In this document: positions 57,419 through 64,000 of the stretch, piece by piece | Numbering within the stretch: the stretch's first letter is position 1 | Layout: each line of letters starts with the position of its first letter | Assembly: GCA_030704425.1 (NCBI GenBank) | Contig: JAPDHM010000001.1 | Coordinates: forward strand, 310,001 to 374,000 | Length of the DNA: 64,000 nt | Source: Rhodobacteraceae bacterium IMCC1909 | Lineage (GTDB): Bacteria; Pseudomonadota; Alphaproteobacteria; Rhodobacterales; Rhodobacteraceae | Reading direction: 5' to 3' | The notes under the pieces: model-generated | What the model was told of the DNA's origin: nothing | The model's database searches: none | The model's input: the letters and a program-made list of their open reading frames with translations, nothing else | Position numbers and translations under genes: made by a program

Positions 57419-58210
57419 ATGGTGAAGTCATTAGCCTTTGTCAGTGGTAAAGGAGGGGTGGGTAAGACCTGTCTTGCCGTAAATTCTGCTATAAATTTGG
57501 CTCTCATGGGATTGAAGGTGGCGGTTTTGGATACCGACTTTGGATTATCGAATGCCAATATTTTGATGGGTGTGAAGGCGGATAATACTATTTCTGACTT
57601 TTTATCGGGCAGTCACTCATTGGATGACATCATTTGTAATTCCCATAGTGGCGTGAAACTTATTCCAGGCGGTTCTGGTACACTTGAGACATTAAACCTT
57701 GATACAGAGCAGCGTTGGAAAATTATTAAATCTCTTGACACGCTGGAGAATGATCTTGATTTCTTGATTGTGGATACGCCTGCTGGCGCTTCAAATTCTA
57801 GTATTGAATTTGCTGCAGCTGTAGATCAGGTCGTGCTAACCGTGGTTGGTGAGCCCACGAGTTTTATGGATGCATATGCCTTTTTGAAAGCGTTACACAT
57901 AGAGAAAGGTGTGAGCCGTTTTTCAATAATTATTAATATGGCAAAAAATGAAACATCTGCATTCAGAGATTTTAAAAGTTTTGAGAAAATAGTACTAAAG
58001 TTTTTTCCGGTGCAATTAGCATTCGCAGGTTGGATGCCTGGATCAAACGACGTTGTGCAGTCGATTATTGCGCGCAAACCTTTCATACTTGATAAGAAGA
58101 CCAAAAAACAAGTTGGAACATGCTTAGATGTAATTACAAATAATCTTCATAAAATCCCAAAGCAAAAGAAGTCCGGCATTCACTTTTTCAGCTCAGAAAC
58201 TGGATATTAA
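57419..58210 (+). CDS. flhG: FlhG/FleN-type MinD-like ATPase
   Basis: Regulates flagellar number together with FlhF, and in several bacteria restrains the FleQ activator. 263 residues from ATG 57419. Deviant Walker A KGGVGKT is at 11-17, followed by DTDFGLSNANILMG and switch II-like VDTPAGASNSS. It is shorter than MinD and ends KSGIHFFSSETGY; no clear membrane-targeting helix. Five bases after flhF and two bases before fliA. Confidence 0.93.
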   Translation: MVKSLAFVSGKGGVGKTCLAVNSAINLALMGLKVAVLDTDFGLSNANILMGVKADNTISDFLSGSHSLDDIICNSHSGVKLIPGGSGTLETLNLDTEQRWKIIKSLDTLENDLDFLIVDTPAGASNSSIEFAAAVDQVVLTVVGEPTSFMDAYAFLKALHIEKGVSRFSIIINMAKNETSAFRDFKSFEKIVLKFFPVQLAFAGWMPGSNDVVQSIIARKPFILDKKTKKQVGTCLDVITNNLHKIPKQKKSGIHFFSSETGY

Positions 58211-58212
58211 AA

Positions 58213-58917
58213 ATGTTGAACCCGTATAATACTAAAGTGCCTGCCGACCGTCTGATTGAGAAAAATACAGGGTTAGTTAAAAAGTATGCGTATTTTTACG
58301 CTGGTCGGGTTCAAAGGGCCGCTGAAGTTGAGGACCTTTTGCAGGTGGGAATGATGGGTCTAATTGAGGCTGCCCACAATTATGAGAATAGAGAAGGCGT
58401 TGCTTTTGAAAGCTATGCTAGAATGCGTATTAAAGGCTCAATCGTGGATTATCTTCGTAAGATATCCAACCTTTGCCGGACGACGGTTAAGCAAAAGCAA
58501 AATACTGATAAGGCAAAACGAGTACTGGAACTAAAACTTGGCCGACTTCCTAATGCAGACGAAGTTGCTAAAGAATTAAAAATTACATCAGCAGAGTTGT
58601 CACGTTGGGAGCAAAATTTTGCGGCAAACCAGAACCAGAGTATTGATGAGGTTACAGAGGTATACGGTGACTTTATTCTTTCTGTGGAGCCAAATGTTGA
58701 AGATAAAATATTCAATGGCGAGCTTAAGAAATATTTACGACAAGCCATTGGCCAATTAAACAAACAACAAATTTTAGTTATCGAGCTTTACTACGTCAAA
58801 GAATTGAATGTTTATGAAATTGCAGAAATTCTTTCTGTCAGTACTGGTCGAGTGTCTCAGATTAAATCTGCAGCGATAGCTGCACTGCGTAAAAAAATCG
58901 AATTGGAACTAGTTTGA
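58213..58917 (+). CDS. fliA: Flagellar sigma factor FliA (sigma-28)
   Basis: Directs RNA polymerase to late flagellar genes. 234 residues. Region 2 is AEVEDLLQVGMMGLIEAAHN and AFESYARMRIKGSIVDYLRK; region 3 RLPNADEVAKELKITSAELS; region 4 VIELYYVKELNVYEIAEILS with SVSTGRVSQIKS. TTG is the start used here (an ATG lies 3 residues in). Its anti-sigma FlgM is not visible in the window. The stop overlaps the next gene. Confidence 0.92.
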   Translation: MLNPYNTKVPADRLIEKNTGLVKKYAYFYAGRVQRAAEVEDLLQVGMMGLIEAAHNYENREGVAFESYARMRIKGSIVDYLRKISNLCRTTVKQKQNTDKAKRVLELKLGRLPNADEVAKELKITSAELSRWEQNFAANQNQSIDEVTEVYGDFILSVEPNVEDKIFNGELKKYLRQAIGQLNKQQILVIELYYVKELNVYEIAEILSVSTGRVSQIKSAAIAALRKKIELELV

Positions 58918-59333
58918 TGGCGGTTCTTCCCCTGAGCGCAATTTTTGAAGAATTGCAATTAACTGTCACAAGCGCAGAGGTTGTTTTACCGAGTCTGAAA
59001 AATGATTCAGAAATAATGCTTTCATGTGAAATATCGTCATTACCGACACATAACTGTAGTATGGTTTTTAGGAAGTCAGATTTAAATGTGGCTGTGATTG
59101 GACAAATGAGTTTCCGCTCTATCCGACCTTTAGTTACGGCAGAAATGGTTTTGAATTTTACAAATTTTGAAAAATTAGAAAAATTATGCAGCGGCGGAGA
59201 ACCCATTCGGCCAATAACTTTATACTTAAAAGTTAAAAAAAGTAGACAAATCAAACATGGAGAAGTAGTAATTAAAAACGACGACTTTGACTTAGATATT
59301 GTTGATATGTCTTGGCGGCGTCCGTTATTTTAG
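58917..59333 (+). CDS. Unknown protein coupled to fliA
   Basis: 138 residues from ATG 58917, whose first base is the last base of the fliA stop (TGATG). Not recognised. Beta-rich soluble protein (VLPSLKNDSEIMLSCEIS, then SDLNVAVIGQMSFRSIRPLV). The coupling to fliA argues for a flagellar role. Its stop lies directly against the stop of the convergent gene at 59334. Confidence 0.6.
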   Translation: MAVLPLSAIFEELQLTVTSAEVVLPSLKNDSEIMLSCEISSLPTHNCSMVFRKSDLNVAVIGQMSFRSIRPLVTAEMVLNFTNFEKLEKLCSGGEPIRPITLYLKVKKSRQIKHGEVVIKNDDFDLDIVDMSWRRPLF

Positions 59334-59684
59334 TTACATTTTGAAGCTTTTTAACGAACATTTATAGATTGTTTTCTCTCCACTGCGCGTTTCGATCGCA
59401 ATTTTTTTATCCAAGTTTATTTTATATTTTGATACCTGGTTCTCAAAATGTAAGTTTTCTCCATCCAGGGTTTTTATTTTAAATGTTGTGACTTTTTCAT
59501 TGGATTTTTCAAAACTGACCAACATATCTAGCTTCAATTTTTTATAAGTAATTTGGAAACTACCCTCATCGTTCATGCAGCTTATCAAATTACTTTCGAA
59601 ACGCGTATTTTGCATCATAAAAAAAAATACACTCGCGAGCCCAGCTAGGGTCAGTAATATAAATGTTACGTCTTTGCGTATCAT
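59334..59684 (-). CDS. Unknown membrane-anchored protein
   Basis: 116 residues; not recognised. One N-terminal helix (VTFILLTLAGLASVFFFMM) and a periplasmic part with two cysteines (LISCMNDE and IYKCSLKS). The start overlaps the stop of the acidic-protein gene (ATGA), so the two form a sigma-54-driven operon. Confidence 0.6.
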   Translation of the reverse strand: MIRKDVTFILLTLAGLASVFFFMMQNTRFESNLISCMNDEGSFQITYKKLKLDMLVSFEKSNEKVTTFKIKTLDGENLHFENQVSKYKINLDKKIAIETRSGEKTIYKCSLKSFKM

Positions 59685-60154
59685 TCAATATACTCTGCTT
59701 TTTTATCTGATACTAATTTTGCGGCATCATCCTTGCTAACCGCAACGACCATGTCTTTTATCAACTTTACACCATTATGGGTCGTTGTTTTACTTACTTT
59801 TATTTGGACATCGCCATTGTCGTCTTCGTCTTCGTCTTCGTCTTCGTCGTCGTCAAACAGACCACTAAGTTGAGTTGAATCGTCGTCTTCGATGCCGGAA
59901 AAAATATTTGTATTTTCCAATTCATTCAGTGAATACACGAATGGTTCGTGCATCATGGCATAAACCTTGTTTCGGATAATCCAACTTTTAGCAGATAGTA
60001 AAGCCAGCCGCTTGGCCCGATCTTTTTCCGTTGCCAAAGAGCTCTTTATTTCATCGAGAGCTTGATCAAAGGAGTGGTCTCCAAATTCAATTAAGATTGC
60101 GTTCCGTGCCTTTAGCATTTCCGATGAGAGTGATTTATCGTTTTCTGCGGTCAT
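59681..60154 (-). CDS. Unknown acidic protein under a sigma-54 promoter
   Basis: 157 residues from ATG 60154 (GAGGAG ahead). Cytoplasmic, helical N-terminal half (MLKARNAILIEFGDHSFDQA), an acidic run of Asp/Glu (DDDEDEDEDEDD) at about 110-122, and a C-terminal VKLIKDMVVAVSKDDAAKLV. Not recognised. Divergent from flgB, with which it shares a bidirectional promoter region. Confidence 0.65.
   Translation of the reverse strand: MTAENDKSLSSEMLKARNAILIEFGDHSFDQALDEIKSSLATEKDRAKRLALLSAKSWIIRNKVYAMMHEPFVYSLNELENTNIFSGIEDDDSTQLSGLFDDDEDEDEDEDDNGDVQIKVSKTTTHNGVKLIKDMVVAVSKDDAAKLVSDKKAEYIE
59821..59854 (-). repeat. Hexanucleotide repeat encoding an Asp/Glu run
   Basis: Four CGTCTT units followed by CGTCGTCGTC on the plus strand; on the coding strand GAAGAC repeats give alternating Glu-Asp. 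Length changes would be in frame, altering the acidic stretch without killing the gene. Confidence 0.8.
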
Positions 60155-60175
60155 CCTAGATCTCCTCTGATTAGT

Positions 60176-60191
60176 TGGCACACTCCTTGCA
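60176..60191 (+). promoter_or_regulatory. Sigma-54 promoter for flgBCD
   Basis: TGGCACA-CTCC-TTGCA, both boxes nearly perfect; 41 bases ahead of the flgB start. The -12 box shares the TTGCAA sequence with the minus-strand promoter described next. Confidence 0.88.
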
Positions 60192-60203
60192 ACATTCACA
60201 CCA
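60188..60203 (-). promoter_or_regulatory. Sigma-54 promoter for the acidic protein gene, overlapping the flgB promoter
   Basis: Minus strand TGGTGTG-AATG-TTGCA. Its -12 box occupies 60188-60192, overlapping the plus-strand -12 box at 60187-60191, so polymerase can occupy only one at a time. Confidence 0.8.
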
Positions 60204-60232
60204 AACGTAACATTGCAAGTGATCATCGTAAA

Positions 60233-60619
60233 ATGAAGTCGATAGCAAATCATATACAGACCCATGCCGACGCTCTAAATCTGCGCGCTAAGAGAAATGA
60301 AATTTTGGCATCCAACATTGTCAACGCTGCGACACCCAATTTCAAGGCGAGAGATATTGACTTCAATAAGGCTCTGCAGGCGCGTATGGATATCGGCCCT
60401 GTGAATGTTTCAAATGAGCGTCATTTTAAATTTTTTACTGGAACTGGAGATGAGGCGGCCCAATTTCGACAATCAATAAACCCGTCTCTTGATGGTAATA
60501 CTGTAGAGCTCCATGTCGAACAGATGCAATTTTCCGAAAATGTAATGCGATACCAAACCTCTTTGGAATTTTTAAATAGAAAATTCAGTGGCTTAGTTTC
60601 GGCCATTAAAGGAGAATAG
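60233..60619 (+). CDS. flgB: Flagellar basal-body rod protein FlgB
   Basis: Proximal rod protein exported through the flagellar gate. 128 residues with the rod/hook N-terminal motif NEILASNIVNAATPNFKARD and a C-terminal helix (MQFSENVMRYQTSLEFLNRK). ATG 60233 is preceded by a poor ribosome site. One base before flgC. Confidence 0.93.
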   Translation: MKSIANHIQTHADALNLRAKRNEILASNIVNAATPNFKARDIDFNKALQARMDIGPVNVSNERHFKFFTGTGDEAAQFRQSINPSLDGNTVELHVEQMQFSENVMRYQTSLEFLNRKFSGLVSAIKGE

Positions 60620-60620
60620 C

Positions 60621-61037
60621 TTGTCGGATATTAAAAACATTTTCGATATCGCCGGTAGGGGTATGTCTGCACAGATGGTGCGTCTTAACACAGTCGCGAG
60701 TAATTTAGCTAACGCAAGAACTGTCGCGTCCTCTGATGCCGAAGCCTACAAAGCCATAAAGGCAGTGTTTAAATCAGTCTACGCAGATGATGTTCAAAAG
60801 ACTGGTGTGTCTTCAGTTGACGTTGATGAAATTATCACAGTCGATCTGCCCGCTGAACAGTCATATCAGCCTGGGCATCCTAAGGCCGATAAAGATGGGT
60901 TCATATATACTGCAGCAGTGAATGTAGATGAAGAATTAGTAGAGATGCTAGAGGCGTCTCGGCAATATGAAAACAACGTAGAAATGGTCACAACTTTACG
61001 TGGCTTGATGATGCGAACTATTAGCATGGGTAAGTGA
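60621..61037 (+). CDS. flgC: Flagellar basal-body rod protein FlgC
   Basis: Proximal rod protein, 138 residues from TTG 60621 with GGAGA ahead. FDIAGRGMSAQMVRLNTVAS with NLANA at the N-terminus; VNVDEELVEMLEASRQYENN and a final helix at the C-terminus, both typical. Confidence 0.93.
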   Translation: MSDIKNIFDIAGRGMSAQMVRLNTVASNLANARTVASSDAEAYKAIKAVFKSVYADDVQKTGVSSVDVDEIITVDLPAEQSYQPGHPKADKDGFIYTAAVNVDEELVEMLEASRQYENNVEMVTTLRGLMMRTISMGK

Positions 61038-61050
61038 GGTAAGAAACATT

Positions 61051-61743
61051 ATGTCGTCAATTGATCCGTCTGCAGCGCAGACTGCACTCTTCGAAAAATT
61101 AGGAATATCAAAAAACACTGACGTTAAACAAGGCAGCTCTGATTCATTAGGGCAGTCAGATTTTTTAAAGCTGATGACCACTCAGTTGCAAAATCAGGAC
61201 CCGTTTGCTCCAATGGATAACGGCGATTTTATTGCCCAAATGGCGCAATTTTCTACAGTGACAGGCATTGAAGAAGTTAATTCGTCATTGCAAAAAATTG
61301 TGGATAAGTTTGATCAGGGCCGTATTGCAACTGCTACAAACCTGTTAGGCCACTCAGTTTTGGTTCCAGGGAATGTATCCAGGCCCGACGAGAATGGTGA
61401 AGTGCATGGTGTATTAGATTTACCTCAGGCTACAAGCATGGCCAGGGTTGTGATAAGCGACGCTGATAGTGGTGAAGAACTCAATGTCATGGATTTAGGG
61501 CCACAGGCCGCTGGTTTAGTTGGTTTTTCGTGGAAAAATATTCCTGAAGAAATCCAAAATTCTGATCGCCGCATTCAAATTAACGCCACCGTAAACTTCG
61601 GTGAGGGTCCGCAGGAATTGAACCCATCTGTTTATGCACGAGTGTTGTCTGCTTCGATAGGGTCTGGGAATTCCGAAAGTGTTCTTATTGATGTTGAAGA
61701 CTTCGGTGAAATGGACGTCAGTAACGCCGTCAACTTTAGATAA
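61051..61743 (+). CDS. flgD: Flagellar hook assembly scaffold FlgD
   Basis: Hook cap that is lost when the hook is complete. 230 residues. The conserved N-terminal block is SDFLKLMTTQLQNQDPFAPM with DFIAQMAQFSTVTGIEEVN; a Tudor/FnIII-like region follows (GLVGFSWKNIPEE). It lies 13 bases after flgC and has a hairpin downstream. Confidence 0.93.
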   Translation: MSSIDPSAAQTALFEKLGISKNTDVKQGSSDSLGQSDFLKLMTTQLQNQDPFAPMDNGDFIAQMAQFSTVTGIEEVNSSLQKIVDKFDQGRIATATNLLGHSVLVPGNVSRPDENGEVHGVLDLPQATSMARVVISDADSGEELNVMDLGPQAAGLVGFSWKNIPEEIQNSDRRIQINATVNFGEGPQELNPSVYARVLSASIGSGNSESVLIDVEDFGEMDVSNAVNFR

Positions 61744-61755
61744 GCGAACAACCAC

Positions 61756-61770
61756 GGAGCAGCTTGCTCC
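61756..61770 (+). terminator. Weak hairpin after flgD
   Basis: GGAGCA-GCT-TGCTCC followed by AAAAATAAAA rather than T residues. It would be a poor intrinsic terminator; it separates flgBCD from the flgE promoter. Confidence 0.35.
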
Positions 61771-61793
61771 AAAAATAAAAAGTTGGTTAATTT

Positions 61794-61809
61794 TGGCATG
61801 TATCTTGCA
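61794..61809 (+). promoter_or_regulatory. Sigma-54 promoter for flgE
   Basis: TGGCATG-TATC-TTGCA, both boxes conserved, 47 bases ahead of the flgE start. Confidence 0.88.
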
Positions 61810-61856
61810 TGATCTACCAACAATAATTGAACTAAGTTTCTGCAAGGAGTGACTTG

Positions 61857-64000
61857 ATGTCGTTTTATACCGCACTTACCGGCCTCAAAGGCGCACAGAC
61901 CGATATATCCACAACCTCAAACAATATCGCTAACGTTGGCTCAAATGGCTTTAAAAAAAGCCGGGCAGAATTTGGTGATATTTATGGGTCTACTCCCCTG
62001 CAGGCTAAGTCAGTTGGTGTGGGTACGCTAACAAAGTCTATTACCCAACAATTTTCGCAAGGTAATATAGCTACGTCTTCCAATTCACTGGACATGGCAA
62101 TTTCGGGGCAAGGATTTTTTGCGTTGCAAGCTGGTGGTAACGCGCAGCAAACTGTCTACACAAGAAATGGTGCATTTAACGTCGATGATACCGGTTTTAT
62201 TGTTGATAGTAATGGTCAGTTCTTGTTGGGTTATCCAGTTGACGATGACGGTGCGGTTTCAGATAAGACACTTGCCGGGGCGAACAAACTGCAACTTAAG
62301 TCTGAATATGGTGCTCCAAAGCAGACTGGTAATATTATGATGGGTGTTAATCTGGCCTCAGATACGCCCGCGCTACCAGCTGACAATATTTTTGATGCAA
62401 ATGATCCAGATACTTACACTTCTAATTCGTCAGTCACCATCTTTGATAGTGCTGGCAACCCGCAGTCTGCAACTGTCTTTTATCTAAAAACACAAAATTC
62501 AACAGATGCAGATCCAACATTTAAATATGATACAAAGCTAATAGTAGATGGTTTGGAGATTACTCCGCAGCTTACGCGCGCGGTTGATCCTCAAGAAGCC
62601 CCTTTGTACATAGATAAGTTCGGTCAGCAGACAACCGTTCCTCAAGATCCAGCCTACATACTTGAAGGTAAGGGGTTTCCCCTCTACAAAGCTGATGACC
62701 TTGGGGCCGCTGTGGAGTCTACACCTGCGAAGCTTGTTTCAAGGGGGATCGAAACTATTTTGGGAGAAGGTCGATCTGTTACAATTGTAACCGATCCACT
62801 ATTGTTTAAATCGACCAATGAGTATGCTGCGTTAACTGGAGCTGACCAAACAGGGACAACGTTTTGGGGGAAAGACTTCCTGTTAATTGATATCGATGCG
62901 AGTGGCCCGGTATCAATCGACATTCCTCCTGGCACTTACAATGGCACACAATTGGCTGCCGCTGTGGAAATTGCCACTAAAAATGCGTTTGGTGATGACA
63001 AAAGAATCCTACTTACAGACAATGTCGATAATAAATTCAGCATTGATTTGAAGATTACTTCTGGTGACGGTTTGTCTACCGGTCTACCCACTGCAATTGA
63101 AGTGGATCTGCATGCAGACTCTATGGTAAGCACAGCCGCCGATGCGAGACTTGGCATGACAAGGGACACGTTCTTAAGTCATGCGCAAGTGCGGACGAAC
63201 GACGCAATGAATGGATATATTCAAGCGGCTGGTACAGCCACGACCGGTGCTACTGGCGCTGGTGCGGGTGTGAATGCTACTAGGGTGGCTGATTTAAACG
63301 CTGATGGGAAACTTTTTAAGAAATTAGCTGGTAGCGAAATTTCTAAAACAGACATTCCTAAATTAGGTATTCCCACTGCCGCTGCCGGCGCTCCTGGCAC
63401 TTTGCGAATGACGGGTAATGATATTTTTACCGTCACTCAAAAAATAGGTGCTGGAACTGGAGGCGCTGGCGTCGAATCTTTCACTAGATACGTAGCATAT
63501 TCTAATGATACGACCGGTGCTTTAGCTGATACGCCTCAAGTAAAAGCATATGACATCAACGTAGCCGCCAACATAACTGCTGGCACGGGCGTCCATCCAG
63601 CGGGCCATGCTCTGGCAGGGAAGCCATATTTCAATGTGCCAATAACTGGGTTCTCTACTACAACACCAGAGACAGTACGATTTATGCAATTCCCAACAAC
63701 AGCGGAGGTTAACGCTGGGGCTGTAAATGGTACTAGTAAGAATGATTGGACGACTGCGTTTGGCGATAAAGATATCGCGGTTGCGAGTGTGAGTACGAGC
63801 GGACAAGTTGATGCTAACCATTACGTCGTAACGCTTGATCTTGACTATACTGGTCAAACATTTCCAACCATAACAGGCGATGAACGTGCCGTACAAGTAT
63901 TGGCTAAACCATCGGATCATATTGTCGCCTATTTCGAAAATACTGAAGGTCTAGTGGAAGGTGTTAACGAAGCTTTCTACTCCAATAAGATTGTCGTACA
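61857..64000 (+). CDS. flgE: Flagellar hook protein FlgE (C-terminus outside the window)
   Basis: Open from ATG 61857 (CAAGGAG ahead) to the last base, at least 714 codons. The N-terminus is classic: MSFYTALTGLKGAQTDISTT then NNIANVGSNGFKKSRAEF, and D-M-A-I-S-G-Q-G-F-F and TRNGAFNVDDTGFIVDSNG of the hook core follow. The middle is an unusually long variable region rich in Thr, Ala and Gly with no stop. Typical FlgE has about 400-450 residues, so this hook protein is oversized. Own sigma-54 promoter. Confidence 0.9.
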   Translation, partial: MSFYTALTGLKGAQTDISTTSNNIANVGSNGFKKSRAEFGDIYGSTPLQAKSVGVGTLTKSITQQFSQGNIATSSNSLDMAISGQGFFALQAGGNAQQTVYTRNGAFNVDDTGFIVDSNGQFLLGYPVDDDGAVSDKTLAGANKLQLKSEYGAPKQTGNIMMGVNLASDTPALPADNIFDANDPDTYTSNSSVTIFDSAGNPQSATVFYLKTQNSTDADPTFKYDTKLIVDGLEITPQLTRAVDPQEAPLYIDKFGQQTTVPQDPAYILEGKGFPLYKADDLGAAVESTPAKLVSRGIETILGEGRSVTIVTDPLLFKSTNEYAALTGADQTGTTFWGKDFLLIDIDASGPVSIDIPPGTYNGTQLAAAVEIATKNAFGDDKRILLTDNVDNKFSIDLKITSGDGLSTGLPTAIEVDLHADSMVSTAADARLGMTRDTFLSHAQVRTNDAMNGYIQAAGTATTGATGAGAGVNATRVADLNADGKLFKKLAGSEISKTDIPKLGIPTAAAGAPGTLRMTGNDIFTVTQKIGAGTGGAGVESFTRYVAYSNDTTGALADTPQVKAYDINVAANITAGTGVHPAGHALAGKPYFNVPITGFSTTTPETVRFMQFPTTAEVNAGAVNGTSKNDWTTAFGDKDIAVASVSTSGQVDANHYVVTLDLDYTGQTFPTITGDERAVQVLAKPSDHIVAYFENTEGLVEGVNEAFYSNKIVV

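Overview
The window reads as a marine Rhodobacteraceae (Roseobacter-group) alphaproteobacterial chromosome. Evidence: a str/S10/spc/alpha ribosomal supercluster, a BztABCD/AapJQMP amino-acid ABC operon, an ATP12 chaperone, the rpmH-rnpA-yidD-ttcA-yidC-engB-argB neighbourhood, and a LuxR regulator without a synthase. Genus is not claimed.

Layout. 1-15.3 kb holds the 3' end of fusA, then tuf, rpsJ, rplC, rplD, rplW, a convergent 2OG-Fe(II) oxygenase gene, then rpmC through rplQ, including secY, adk and rpoA. The block rplB-rpsS-rplV-rpsC-rplP, expected between rplW and rpmC, is absent, and rplW is closed by a strong intrinsic terminator. 15.4-20.3 kb carries a LuxR solo and a housekeeping run (rarA, crcB, rluC-like, HAD phosphatase, ATP12). 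20.4-24.9 kb is the amino-acid transporter. 24.9-34.4 kb is a long minus-strand run ending (in map order) with rpmH and containing a decayed EAL-domain pseudogene. 34.6-36.8 kb has a TVP38-family membrane protein and a flavin disulfide reductase. A degenerate IS6-family element (36.8-37.6 kb) precedes an AttEFGH-like exporter/lipocalin operon (37.7-41.8 kb).

At about 42 kb the composition turns visibly AT-rich, next to what looks like a truncated phage-type integrase start. From there to the end lies a different kind of DNA: small secreted, membrane and unknown genes (42-53 kb), followed by a flagellar cluster (flhA remnant, flhF, flhG, fliA, flgB, flgC, flgD, flgE). Eight sequences fitting the sigma-54 consensus (GG-N10-GC core with good flanks) lie upstream of flgB, flgE and several unknown genes. 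This ties the unknown genes to the flagellar programme: a FliL-like protein, an M15/DUF882-type peptidase, a peptidoglycan-binding-domain protein and two small proteins. A FliS-like protein without a clear sigma-54 site sits among them. I infer an RpoN-controlled flagellum with uncharacterised periplasmic and cell-wall accessory factors.

The system is damaged here. An IS3-family element sits in flhA and the first part of flhA is not on the other side of it, so the export gate is probably lost unless another copy exists. Other oddities are two sigma-54 promoters facing each other over one shared TTGCAA, an FlhF with eroded GTPase motifs and a tandem 25-residue duplication, a ClC protein lacking the gating glutamate in an operon with a possible ribosome-recycling-factor-like protein, and an unusually long hook protein.
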